Shown here piece by piece: positions 34,714 to 43,345 of a DNA stretch of 64,000 bases. This DNA is from Nitratiruptor sp. SB155-2 (lineage in GTDB: Bacteria > Campylobacterota > Campylobacteria > Campylobacterales > Nitratiruptoraceae). Below the pieces are notes generated by a model. That model did no database searches. It saw nothing but the letters and a program-made list of their open reading frames with translations, and was not told the origin of the DNA. Both the position numbers and the translations under genes were made by a program. The stretch spans positions 310,001-374,000 of the forward strand of contig NC_009662.1 in assembly GCF_000010325.1 (NCBI RefSeq), given 5' to 3'. Every line of letters starts with the position of its first letter. Position 1 is the stretch's first letter.

Positions 34714-35634
34714 ATGCAACTTGGAAAGTTAAAAAAAGTCGATTTACGATCAATTTGGGAGAATGAACCTCGCCACTTTACAAAATGGCTTTCAAAAGAA
34801 GAAAATTTAAATTTATTGGGTGAAGAAATAGGTATAGATATTTCTTTTATTAAAACCGAAGCTACAGTAGGAAGATACAATGTTGATATTTTAGCAGAAG
34901 AAGAAAATTCAGGTCGTAAAATTATAATTGAAAATCAGCTTGAAATTACCAATCATGATCATTTGGGTAAAATAATTACCTATGCATCAGGATATGATGC
35001 GGAGATTATAATATGGATTGTGAAAGATGCCCGTGATGAACATAAACAAGCCATCGATTGGTTAAATGAACATACTGATTCAAAAGCGAATTTTTTTATT
35101 GTAAAAATCGAACTGTGGCAAATAGGTAACTCGCCGGTAGCTCCAAAATTTCAAATAGTTTCTAAGCCTAATGATTGGGCAAAGGCCTTAAGGGATTCTA
35201 CGAAAAATAATTTGACAGATACAAAACTTTTACAATTTAATTTTTGGACAAGATTTAAAGAATTTGCTCTAGAAAATAAAACAAAATTGAGATTAAGAAA
35301 AGTTTATCCTCAACATTGGTACGACATTAGCTATGGTAATTCTAAATCCCATATCGCTTTGATTGTCGATACACAGAATAAAGCGATACGATGCGAAATA
35401 TATATACCGGACTCAAAAGAGATGTATCAACATTTTTTTAAAAATAAAGACAATATTGAAAATGCCCTGGGAGAGAAACTAGAATGGCTAGAACTTCCTG
35501 ATAAAAAGGCGAGTAGAATAGTATTAGCAAAAAAAGCAGATGTTACAAACGAAAACGATTGGGAAAACCAATTTAGATGGTTAATGGAAAAAGCAGAAAT
35601 GTTTAGTCAAGTTTTTGGAAAGTACAAAATTTAA
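34714..35634 (+). CDS. DUF4268-like predicted PD-(D/E)XK nuclease
   Basis: The 306-residue protein begins MQLGKLKKVDLRSIW. Residues around 45-75 read GRYNVDILAEEENSGRKIIIENQLE, a nuclease-like pattern: an Asp in VDIL and Glu-x-Gln in IENQ, followed by NHDHLGKIITYASGYDAEIIIWI. This is the layout of proteins annotated with DUF4268 and predicted to be nucleases. The C-terminal half (FNFWTRFKEFA, ending WLMEKAEMFSQVF) matches the DUF4268 part. No methylase or other partner is encoded beside it. It uses many AT-rich codons, unlike alr. The nuclease assignment is a motif-based inference. Confidence 0.65.
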   Translation: MQLGKLKKVDLRSIWENEPRHFTKWLSKEENLNLLGEEIGIDISFIKTEATVGRYNVDILAEEENSGRKIIIENQLEITNHDHLGKIITYASGYDAEIIIWIVKDARDEHKQAIDWLNEHTDSKANFFIVKIELWQIGNSPVAPKFQIVSKPNDWAKALRDSTKNNLTDTKLLQFNFWTRFKEFALENKTKLRLRKVYPQHWYDISYGNSKSHIALIVDTQNKAIRCEIYIPDSKEMYQHFFKNKDNIENALGEKLEWLELPDKKASRIVLAKKADVTNENDWENQFRWLMEKAEMFSQVFGKYKI

Positions 35635-35665
35635 GTACCATCTAAAAGCTTTCGTCTCATTTTGC

Positions 35666-35671
35666 TACAAT
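35666..35671 (+). promoter_or_regulatory. -10 box of alr, leaderless arrangement
   Basis: TTTTGCTACAAT contains the -10 TACAAT. Transcription would start near 35678, essentially on the alr ATG at 35677, and no ribosome binding site precedes that codon. The transcript is therefore probably leaderless. Confidence 0.45.
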
Positions 35672-35676
35672 TCCTT

Positions 35677-36675
35677 ATGGCATATGTAAAACTAAGTGAA
35701 AAAGCGCTCAAACACAATCTAGAGACTGTATCCAAAAAAGCCGGTGGTAGCGATAAAATAGCTGCTGTTTTAAAAGACAACGCCTATGGGCACGGTATAG
35801 AGGGATTTGCAAAAAAGATCAGCAGGCTTGGTATCAAGAAAGCGGTAGTACGAACCTATGAAGAGGCACTGAAGATTGCCGATTTTTTCCCCTATATTCT
35901 TATTCTATCCGATACACCCCGCCATGATTCTTTTCATTATGCCATCAATGATTTGGATACATTGCAGGTATTGGAACCAGGGACGAAGGTCCATCTGAAA
36001 ATTGATACCGGAATGCATAGAAACGGTATCGCTTTAGAGGAGATTGAAAAGGCATTTGAGCTATTACAAAAAAACAGAGCTCATTTGACAGGAGTGTTCA
36101 CCCATTTTAGAAGTGCAGATGAGTTAAGTAGTGAACTCTTTTGGCAAAATGAGCAGTGGCAAACAGTAAAGCAGCATGTAATAGAATTGATCAAAAAATA
36201 TAATTTACAAAAACCACTTTTTCATGCTGCAAATAGTGCTGCTCTGTTTCGTTTAGGGTGTGAGGATGATTTTGCAAGAATCGGGATAGCACTATACGGA
36301 TACACGGAACTGGATGATCTGTATGAGCCTCCTGCTTTAGAGCCGGTTGCGTCGCTTTGGGCGCAAAAAATCGCTTCAAGAGAGTTAAAAAAAGGTAGCC
36401 GAGTCGGATACGGGGGTGTTTTCGAAGCCAGGGAGGATATGATTATCAGTACCTATGATGCAGGCTATGCAGACGGAATTTTTCGCTTCCAAAAAGAGAT
36501 TGAAGATGGGAAAATTTTAGGAAGAGTGAGCATGGACTCCATCCTCTTGGAAGGAGAGAAAAAAGAGATTTGTATCTTTAGCGATGCTAAAAAGATGGCC
36601 CGTAAACTAGGGACGATCAGCTACGAACTTCTTGTCAAAATGCCGGCACATCTTAGTCGCACCTGGATTGATTAG
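35677..36675 (+). CDS. alr: alanine racemase
   Basis: Alr is the PLP enzyme that makes D-alanine for peptidoglycan. The PLP lysine lies in AVLKDNAYGHG (usually VKADAYGHG), residue 33 or so. Other motifs are LKIDTGMHRNG, FTHFRSAD and RIGIALYGY; the second catalytic Tyr is in RVGYGGVF. At 332 residues it is slightly short. The chosen ATG gives MAYVKLSEKALKHN. Its last 23 bases overlap the convergent small gene. Confidence 0.93.
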   Translation: MAYVKLSEKALKHNLETVSKKAGGSDKIAAVLKDNAYGHGIEGFAKKISRLGIKKAVVRTYEEALKIADFFPYILILSDTPRHDSFHYAINDLDTLQVLEPGTKVHLKIDTGMHRNGIALEEIEKAFELLQKNRAHLTGVFTHFRSADELSSELFWQNEQWQTVKQHVIELIKKYNLQKPLFHAANSAALFRLGCEDDFARIGIALYGYTELDDLYEPPALEPVASLWAQKIASRELKKGSRVGYGGVFEAREDMIISTYDAGYADGIFRFQKEIEDGKILGRVSMDSILLEGEKKEICIFSDAKKMARKLGTISYELLVKMPAHLSRTWID

Positions 36676-37030
36676 TTAAAAATACCCCATCTATTCCGGC
36701 CTCAATCGCTTTTTCGATCACTCTTTCGTCTATAAAAGCTACCACTTTTGCGTCAAAAAGATAATTTTCTGCTATTTTTTGTACCTCTTTTGCCAATGGT
36801 AAAGAACACAGTAAAAAAGAAGCCTGCAGTGCATTTGCATAGACCGCCTCTTTTACATTTGCTATCTCTACAGCAACTTGTATTCCATTTTCTTGACAAT
36901 AGCGTAATATCTCAAAATCAAATGCAAAGCGTACAATGCTGTTTGGCGGCGTTGAGACTATTTGCTCTTTGTTTTCAACCCGATAAAATGAGGGAGCCGG
37001 AATCTTGGGATGACCAAATATCAGCATCAT
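36653..37030 (-). CDS. hypothetical protein of 125 residues
   Basis: The product starts [18 protein letters not shown] and runs as alternating strands and helices, with VRFAFDFEILRYCQENGIQVAVEI and FIDERVIEKAIEAGIDGVFL. The spacing of strand-helix units hints at part of a TIM-barrel-like or Rossmann-like fold, but I recognise no family. It has no signal or membrane segment. The start overlaps the preceding gene as ATGA, so it belongs to an operon with ribA, rsmG and the zinc-ribbon protein. Confidence 0.7.
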   Translation of the reverse strand: MMLIFGHPKIPAPSFYRVENKEQIVSTPPNSIVRFAFDFEILRYCQENGIQVAVEIANVKEAVYANALQASFLLCSLPLAKEVQKIAENYLFDAKVVAFIDERVIEKAIEAGIDGVFLTNQSRCD

Positions 37031-37227
37031 TTTGCTCCCGCACACTCTTTTGAGCAGTAGTATTTGCCATTTTTAATGATCGCTTCTTTGTTGCTTACAT
37101 ATGTTCCACATGTATCGCACTCTACCATAGTATCCGTCTCTTTGTCATGGGCGATCGGTTTTTTCTTGATAAAGAAGTAGTAGATTGCACCGATGACAGC
37201 TGCAAGAAGTAAAATTTTAAATAACAT
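37027..37227 (-). CDS. small membrane-anchored zinc-ribbon protein
   Basis: The 66-residue protein has one N-terminal membrane helix ([18 protein letters not shown]), a basic stop KKK, then [13 protein letters not shown] and YYCSKECA. The two Cys pairs suit a zinc ribbon in the cytoplasm. It resembles PP0621-type proteins that carry a similar CxxC...CxxxC tail; function unknown. It overlaps rsmG by 11 bases. Two adjacent ATGs (37230 and 37227) are possible starts. Confidence 0.75.
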
Positions 37228-37762
37228 CATCTCCCTTTAGTAGTAGATATTTTCTTTTTCCTCGCTCAAATATAGAGTAGTGTTCCATTCCCTTAAGTTC
37301 ATCTCCAAGATTTTCTCCTTTGTAAAAGAGAAGTGTCGTTGAGGGTGTTATGAACTTTTTACTGAGATCAATGAGATCTTTTGTCTTCATCACAGCTCGT
37401 GAAGTGATGAGATCCATGGGGACTGCCTCGATCTGTTCCACTCTTTTTTTATATACTATTACATTCGATAAGTTTAGAATCGATTTCATATAGTGTAGGA
37501 AACTGGCTCGTTTTTGTCTTGGTTCGGTAAGAATCCATTGTGTCTTTGGCATCGCAATGGCCAAAACGAGTCCGGGGAAACCGGCTCCTGTACCGATGTC
37601 GAGGGCATTTTGTATGGTATCGGGTAGAAACTGTAGTGCAAAGAGGGCATCTTCTATATTCTCTTGTACCTCCTCTTCACTCTTTGACCCTGTTAGATTG
37701 TGGATCTTGTTCCACTCCAGAAGTTTTTGGGTAAAAATATTGAGTTTTTCTTCGGTACTCAT
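37217..37762 (-). CDS. rsmG: 16S rRNA (guanine527-N7)-methyltransferase
   Basis: RsmG methylates G527 of 16S rRNA using S-adenosylmethionine; its loss gives low-level streptomycin resistance in other bacteria. The 181-residue protein has [10 protein letters not shown], the SAM motif [16 protein letters not shown] and [12 protein letters not shown], followed by TSRAVM. The ATG overlaps the ribA stop (TGATG). Confidence 0.93.
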
Positions 37763-38325
37763 CAAAGCATATGTCCCATTTTCTCTTTTTTGGTTTTTAA
37801 ATAGGCTTCATTATGGGGATTTGGTGAAACTTTGATAGGGATTCGCTCAATAATCTCTACATTTTTAAGGCTCTCTATCTTTTTGGGATTGTTGGTAAGG
37901 AGACGTATTTGATCAATTCCGTAAAAATCGAGAATAAACTCAACCATCTCGTATGTTCGCTCATCTGCGGAAAATCCAAGCTGATGGTTTGCTTCGATGG
38001 TATCGTATCCTCTATCTTGCAGGGCATAGGCGTTCACTTTGTTCAAAAGTCCGATATTGCGTCCCTCTTGTCTGAGATAGATGAGCATTCCTCCATGTTT
38101 TGCAATGAAGTTTAAGGCAAAGTGCAGCTGTTCGCCGCAATCGCACTTTTTACTGCCTAGCGTATCGCCAGTGAGGCATTCTGAGTGTACTCTTACAACA
38201 GGTGCTTTGCCAAGAGGCTCTTTTATCATTACGAGATGCTCTTTGCACCCCTGTGCAAAGCATTGAATTTTAAAATCTCCATAGCTCGTAGGGAGGTTGG
38301 CGACTTCACTGACTTTAATATCCAT
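37762..38325 (-). CDS. ribA: GTP cyclohydrolase II
   Basis: RibA opens GTP in the first step of riboflavin synthesis. The zinc Cys are in [20 protein letters not shown], and the catalytic region is [14 protein letters not shown] further marker is [10 protein letters not shown] near the C-terminus. At 187 residues it is the stand-alone form, not fused to RibB. A minus-strand TATAAT at 38371-38366 lies 41 bases before the ATG. Confidence 0.95.
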
Positions 38326-38342
38326 TTTCCTCTTCTTTTTGG

Positions 38343-38371
38343 TAAAATAGCCTAACTTTGCTCAAATTATA
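38343..38371. promoter_or_regulatory. interleaved promoters of ribA (minus) and hemB (plus)
   Basis: Plus-strand TAAAAT at 38343-38348 would start hemB near 38355. Minus-strand TATAAT at 38371-38366 would start ribA near 38359. The two promoters point across each other in the 60-base gap, so polymerase can occupy only one at a time. Confidence 0.4.
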
Positions 38372-38385
38372 TCAAAAGGCTCCAC

Positions 38386-39351
38386 ATGTTCAAACGTTTT
38401 CGAAGGCTCAGGCTCAATCCTGTAATGAGAAACCTTGTCCAAGAGACGAGGCTCAGTGTCAATGACTTTATCTATCCTCTGTTTGTCCGAAGTGGCGAAG
38501 GGATCAAAAAAGAGGTGGACTCGATGCCCGGAGTCTACCAGATGAGTATCGATGAAGTGGTAAAAGAGTGCGAAGAGTTGAAAAAACTTGGGCTCTATGC
38601 AGTGATTCTTTTTGGCATTCCCGATGTGAAAGATAGTGTTGGCAGTGAAGCGCTTTGTGAGTCAGGAATCATTGCGCGTGCTATCAAAGCGATCAAAGAG
38701 GCACATCCCGATATGTTTGTGGTGACAGATCTTTGTTTTTGCGAATATACCGATCATGGTCATTGTGGAGTACTCGATCCGAAACTCCAAACGGTAGATA
38801 ACGATGCCACTCTTGAGCTGTTGGCAAAACAGGCTGTAGTCCATGCAAAAGCCGGGAGTGATATGATCGCTCCAAGCGGGATGATGGATGGAATGATTGC
38901 CGCTATCAGAGCGGGGCTTGATGCAGCAGGATTTAGCCATATTCCTATCATGAGCTATTCGACAAAGTTTGCCAGTGCCTACTATGGACCGTTTCGTGAT
39001 GTGGCAGAGTCTGCTCCAAGTTTTGGGGATAGAAGAAGCTATCAGATGAATCCGGCAAACAGGAGAGAAGCGGTACTGGAAAGCATAGAGGATGAAACAG
39101 AAGGTGCAGATATATTGATGGTCAAACCGGCCCTAGCATACCTGGATATCGTTCGAGATATCAGGGAAGCTTCGATGCTTCCGTTGGCTGTATACAATGT
39201 AAGCGGGGAGTATTCGATGCTGAAGATGGCTGCTCGAGCAGGGGTGATCGATTATGAAAAGGTGATGATGGAGACGCTTCTTGGTTTCAAACGTGCAGGT
39301 GCGGATATCATCATCACCTACCATGCGAAAGAGGCTGCAAAACTGCTATAA
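38386..39351 (+). CDS. hemB: delta-aminolevulinic acid dehydratase
   Basis: HemB joins two 5-aminolevulinate molecules into porphobilinogen for haem and sirohaem. The 321-residue barrel has the metal region [12 protein letters not shown], with the Cys cluster of zinc-type enzymes, and the active-site lysines in [16 protein letters not shown] and [11 protein letters not shown]. hemN, a later haem gene, lies in the same direction at 41978, with a multihaem cytochrome between. Confidence 0.96.
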   Translation: MFKRFRRLRLNPVMRNLVQETRLSVNDFIYPLFVRSGEGIKKEVDSMPGVYQMSIDEVVKECEELKKLGLYAVILFGIPDVKDSVGSEALCESGIIARAIKAIKEAHPDMFVVTDLCFCEYTDHGHCGVLDPKLQTVDNDATLELLAKQAVVHAKAGSDMIAPSGMMDGMIAAIRAGLDAAGFSHIPIMSYSTKFASAYYGPFRDVAESAPSFGDRRSYQMNPANRREAVLESIEDETEGADILMVKPALAYLDIVRDIREASMLPLAVYNVSGEYSMLKMAARAGVIDYEKVMMETLLGFKRAGADIIITYHAKEAAKLL

Positions 39352-39383
39352 TAACTTTTTTAATTTCCCGGCAAGGATAGGCC

Positions 39384-40313
39384 TTGAGACACTTTTTGAC
39401 ACTGAAAGATTTTACGAAAGAAGAGATTTTGGAGATGATCGAACTGGCCCGTTCGATCAAAGCCCAGACCAAGCGAAGAGAATTTGTTCCATATATGGAA
39501 AACAAGACTTTGGCGATGATTTTCGAAAAGAGTTCCACTCGAACGAGAGTCAGTTTTGAAGTAGGTATTTATCAGCTTGGCGGAATCGGACTTTTTTTGA
39601 GTAAAAACGATATCCAGCTCGGTCGCGGTGAACCTATGAAAGATACGGCTCGCGTAGTAAGCCGAATATGCGATATGGTAATGATACGAACCTATGAGCA
39701 AAGCAAACTGGAAGAGTTTGCGGCTTTTAGTCAAGTGCCTGTCATTAACGGATTGACAAACGAGTACCATCCCGTTCAGTTGATGGCCGATTATCTGACG
39801 ATGATAGAGTATGGAAAAGCAGATAGTCCTGTCGTGGCGTATGTTGGAGATGGAAACAACATGACCCATTCTTGGCTCATGCTGGCAAGTAAGCTTGGGT
39901 TTACCCTTCGCATAGCGACACCAAAAGGGTACGAGCCAGATCCGAATATCGTAGAGGATGCGATGCGTTTTGCCAAAGAGAGCGGAGCGACGATTGAACT
40001 CATGCACGATCCAAAAGCGGCAGTCCAAGATGCCGATGTGGTAACGACAGATACATGGATAAGCATGGGACAAGAAGAGGAAAAAGAGAAAAGAATTAAA
40101 GATTTTAAAGGGTTCCAAGTTGATACAATACTCATGTCATTGGCAAAAAAGGATGCTATCTTTTTACACTGTCTGCCTGCTTACAGGGGATATGAAGTCT
40201 CTGAGGAGGTGTTTGAAGCGCACGCCGAAGAGATTTTCGATGAGGCAGAAAACAGACTCCATGCCCAAAAGGGGATTATGGTCTGGCTCGATAGAAAAAG
40301 GGGTGAATCGTGA
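39384..40313 (+). CDS. argF: ornithine carbamoyltransferase
   Basis: ArgF makes citrulline from ornithine and carbamoyl phosphate. The 309-residue protein has the carbamoyl-phosphate site [14 protein letters not shown], the ornithine-side motif [11 protein letters not shown] with the catalytic Cys, and [12 protein letters not shown]. This last motif (HPxQxLaD) is shared with PyrB at 57652, but the Cys motif marks it as the ornithine enzyme. The start is TTG with AAGGA 6 bases upstream. Confidence 0.95.
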   Translation: MRHFLTLKDFTKEEILEMIELARSIKAQTKRREFVPYMENKTLAMIFEKSSTRTRVSFEVGIYQLGGIGLFLSKNDIQLGRGEPMKDTARVVSRICDMVMIRTYEQSKLEEFAAFSQVPVINGLTNEYHPVQLMADYLTMIEYGKADSPVVAYVGDGNNMTHSWLMLASKLGFTLRIATPKGYEPDPNIVEDAMRFAKESGATIELMHDPKAAVQDADVVTTDTWISMGQEEEKEKRIKDFKGFQVDTILMSLAKKDAIFLHCLPAYRGYEVSEEVFEAHAEEIFDEAENRLHAQKGIMVWLDRKRGES

Positions 40314-41473
40314 GATATTTTTTGGTTGCCTTGATGATACTTCCAATTTTTGCCGCCAATATCAGTAAAAAATATATGGTAGCCAATAACTGTATGGCAT
40401 GTCACAAATGGGTAGTGGACAAATGGAAAACCTCTTGGCATTCACGATCGCACTACTCAAAAGACCCGCTTTATAAAGCAACGTTGCAGTATATGTCCAA
40501 AAAACTGCATCGACCATTGGAAGCGATCGAGATCAAATGTGCCCAGTGTCACAATCCTCGGATGGATGTGAAAAAAATGAGTGAGGATGAAATCATTTCA
40601 AGAGCGGTTGGAATCGGTGATAAAAAGACAGATGAAGCGATCAATGCAGCCTATGTGAAAGACGGGATCAACTGTATCGTCTGTCACAATATCAAGGCGA
40701 TCAAAGAGAGTCACGATCCCGATAAACGGGGATATAAAAGTATCGTATGGGGACCAAACGATACGATGGTTGGACCTTTTGCCGACGCAAAGTCTCCATA
40801 TCATAAAACGATGCAAGCAGACCATTTTCTCCATCCAAACAAACTCTGTTTCGTGTGCCACTATAACGGCCGAAACAAATATCATAAACTGGTTTATGAA
40901 ACTGGTATGGAGTATGAACAATCAGGTTCGACCAAACAGTGTGTAGAGTGTCATATGAGTGAAAAAAGAGAGCGTCGTTTGGCGAATATCGTAGTAAATG
41001 GCTCTTTACCAAAAATCAGAACCGTGCGGGACCATCTCTTTATGGGTGCTAGAAACGGCGATATTTTGCAAAAAGCTCTAGATGTGAAAGCATCGGTAAA
41101 CAATGGCAGACTAACGATCCACTTGATCAACAGAACGCCCCACAGGGTCCCGACAGGCTTTGCAGGGAGAATGGTGGTCATAGAGGCTCATTTTGGAAAT
41201 ACTGTGAAAAAAGAGATCATCAAAACGCAATATCTTGATAGAAAAGGAAGAGTGACTGTTCCGTATTTGGGTAAAAAGAAAGTATTTGATAATAGAATTT
41301 TGCCAAAAGAGGATCGCGTAGTAACATTCGATCTTCCTTCCAGTAATCTTCATGAAGTTTCGATCAAAATATATTATCGACTGATCAATGACGACTTAGA
41401 AAAAAAATTGAAAGTATCTGATCCAATTTTTCATAAAAACTATCCTATTGCCAATTTGAAACTTAAGATATAA
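40310..41473 (+). CDS. exported pentahaem c-type cytochrome
   Basis: The 387-residue protein has a signal peptide ([16 protein letters not shown]) and five CxxCH haem sites: CMACH, CAQCH, CIVCH, CFVCH and CVECH, all within the first 225 residues. The N-terminal [22 protein letters not shown] resembles cytochrome c554-like proteins, in which the site is followed by W...W..S.H. The last 150 residues have no haem and look like a beta domain. It would carry electrons in the periplasm; partner and substrate are unknown. The GTG start overlaps argF by 4 bases (GTGA). Confidence 0.85.
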   Translation: MRYFLVALMILPIFAANISKKYMVANNCMACHKWVVDKWKTSWHSRSHYSKDPLYKATLQYMSKKLHRPLEAIEIKCAQCHNPRMDVKKMSEDEIISRAVGIGDKKTDEAINAAYVKDGINCIVCHNIKAIKESHDPDKRGYKSIVWGPNDTMVGPFADAKSPYHKTMQADHFLHPNKLCFVCHYNGRNKYHKLVYETGMEYEQSGSTKQCVECHMSEKRERRLANIVVNGSLPKIRTVRDHLFMGARNGDILQKALDVKASVNNGRLTIHLINRTPHRVPTGFAGRMVVIEAHFGNTVKKEIIKTQYLDRKGRVTVPYLGKKKVFDNRILPKEDRVVTFDLPSSNLHEVSIKIYYRLINDDLEKKLKVSDPIFHKNYPIANLKLKI

Positions 41474-41483
41474 TGGAGGAGAT

Positions 41484-41981
41484 GTGAATATAGAAAAAAG
41501 CAATGGCAAATCATTGATGACGAAGATTAACAATCTTGCGAAAGAGCTTGGAATTGAGAATCCTCAAGGCGTAACTATCGTTCGTCTTGAAGATACGGAG
41601 GATCCAAACAAAAAGACCCTTGAGCTTGTACAGGGGAGCTGGGAGAGCAAAGCGCCTTGGTTCGTTATCGACAAAGAGGAGAAAGTCCATGTACTTTCTA
41701 CACTTGAATCGATACTCCATCTGATTCGCTCTTTAAATGAAGCGAAATATGAAAATTTCAACCTCAAACTGGAAAAAGCGATTTTAGAAAATCTCCCAAT
41801 CGATTTTAACGATGTTTGGGTTGTTGCCATGAGTGAAATCCAAAAAAGGCTCACTGAGAGCAAAAACAAAAATCTGCTCGATATCGATATCAAAAAGCTT
41901 GTGAAAGATATCAAGAAACACCATCCAAATCTTTTCATGCAACTCAAAGATTTACAATTTCCTCCACAAGGCCATCAATGA
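41484..41981 (+). CDS. Campylobacterota-type DUF2603 (UPF0763) protein
   Basis: The 165-residue cytoplasmic protein starts at GTG with a strong GGAGGAG site. It reads as one alpha-beta domain (NLAKELGIENPQGVTIVRLED, then SWESKAPWFVIDKEEKVHVL) and ends with charged helices. From memory it matches the family DUF2603, which is found only in this phylum and commonly sits next to hemN, as it does here (ATGA overlap). Function is not known. Confidence 0.65.
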   Translation: MNIEKSNGKSLMTKINNLAKELGIENPQGVTIVRLEDTEDPNKKTLELVQGSWESKAPWFVIDKEEKVHVLSTLESILHLIRSLNEAKYENFNLKLEKAILENLPIDFNDVWVVAMSEIQKRLTESKNKNLLDIDIKKLVKDIKKHHPNLFMQLKDLQFPPQGHQ

Positions 41982-43345
41982 TCGATTTTGAAAAATTTGT
42001 CAAATATTCAAAACCGGGACCAAGATATACGAGCTATCCCACAGCTGTAGAGTTTAGTGAAGAGTTTTCGTATGAGAGATACATCGAAAAGCTTCATGCT
42101 CAAAAGGATGAAACGCCGCTATCACTCTATTTTCACCTCCCCTTTTGCCGAAGTGCCTGCTACTTTTGCGGATGCAATGTGGTTTTTACCTCAAAAGAGG
42201 ATAAAAAAGAGCGCTACATCAGCTATTTGCAAAAAGAGCTTGATATCCTAAAAAATCATATCAATCCAGACAGAGAGGTGATCCAGCTCCATTTTGGTGG
42301 CGGAACGCCTACATTTTTCTCTCCCGAGCAGCTACAAAGAATCGTTGCATCCATTAAAGAGGTGTTTGGGAACTGGAGCAGTGAAGCGGAAGTGAGCTGT
42401 GAGATCGACCCGAGATTTCTGAGCGAAGAGCATATGCAAGTTTTGAGTGAGGGAGGTTTCAACCGGGTCAGTTTCGGCGTGCAGGATTTTAACGAACAGG
42501 TTCAGCAAGCGGTGCATAGGATCCAAAGTTTTGAAGAGACAAAAATGGCGGTGGACCTTGCCAGGAAATATGGCATGCAAAGCGTCAATATCGATCTTAT
42601 CTATGGCCTTCCGTTCCAAACGCTTGAGAGTTTCAAAAAGACGCTGGATATGACGCTGCAGCTTGATCCCGATCGACTGGCCGTTTTCAACTATGCCCAT
42701 GTGCCTTGGCTGAAAAAAACGATGAGAAAAATAGATGAGACCACACTTCCTACACCGGATGTAAAGTTGCAGATTCTCAAATACACCATCGACTTTTTTA
42801 CCTCCAACGGATACAAAATGATCGGTATGGATCACTTTGCAAAACCGGATGATGAACTGTTTAGAGCGATCGAAAAGGGAGAACTGCATAGAAACTTTCA
42901 AGGCTATACCACAAAAGGCGGTGCCGATCTTATAGGCATAGGTCTGACAAGTATCGGAGAAGGTGAGGACTACTACGCCCAAAACTTCAAAGAGATGCAA
43001 GAGTATGAAGCGGCGATTGACGAAGGAAGACTCCCTTTTCATCGAGGTGTGGAGCTCGGTTTTGATGACAAGGTGAGAAAAGCGGTCATCATGGAACTGA
43101 TGGCCAATTTCAAACTCGATATCCCAAGAATCGAAAAAGAGTTTGGCATCGATTTCAAAGACTATTTTCAAGAGGCTTTACAAGATCTCAAAGAGTTCGA
43201 AGACGAGGGGCTTGTAACGATCCAAGATGACGCGATCGAAGTGAGTCCTACTGGGACTTTGCTTATCCGAAATATCGCTATGCCGTTTGACGCCTACATG
43301 AAAAAGCATGGAGACAGTAAGAAGGTCTTTAGCAAAACAGTATGA
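41978..43345 (+). CDS. hemN: oxygen-independent coproporphyrinogen III oxidase
   Basis: HemN is a radical-SAM enzyme that decarboxylates coproporphyrinogen III without oxygen. The cluster ligands are in FCRSACYFCGC (CxxxCxxC), followed by LHFGGGTPTF, which binds SAM. The 455-residue length and the C-terminal HemN domain (TSIGEGEDYYAQN) indicate true HemN rather than the shorter HemW. It overlaps both neighbours by four bases. Haem demand here is shown by the cytochrome and the globin. Confidence 0.94.
   Translation: MIDFEKFVKYSKPGPRYTSYPTAVEFSEEFSYERYIEKLHAQKDETPLSLYFHLPFCRSACYFCGCNVVFTSKEDKKERYISYLQKELDILKNHINPDREVIQLHFGGGTPTFFSPEQLQRIVASIKEVFGNWSSEAEVSCEIDPRFLSEEHMQVLSEGGFNRVSFGVQDFNEQVQQAVHRIQSFEETKMAVDLARKYGMQSVNIDLIYGLPFQTLESFKKTLDMTLQLDPDRLAVFNYAHVPWLKKTMRKIDETTLPTPDVKLQILKYTIDFFTSNGYKMIGMDHFAKPDDELFRAIEKGELHRNFQGYTTKGGADLIGIGLTSIGEGEDYYAQNFKEMQEYEAAIDEGRLPFHRGVELGFDDKVRKAVIMELMANFKLDIPRIEKEFGIDFKDYFQEALQDLKEFEDEGLVTIQDDAIEVSPTGTLLIRNIAMPFDAYMKKHGDSKKVFSKTV

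Noticed and set aside
42332-43171. 279-codon frame antisense to hemN.
   Set aside because: hemN is unambiguous on the other strand with the radical-SAM motif; the antisense product has no recognisable domain.
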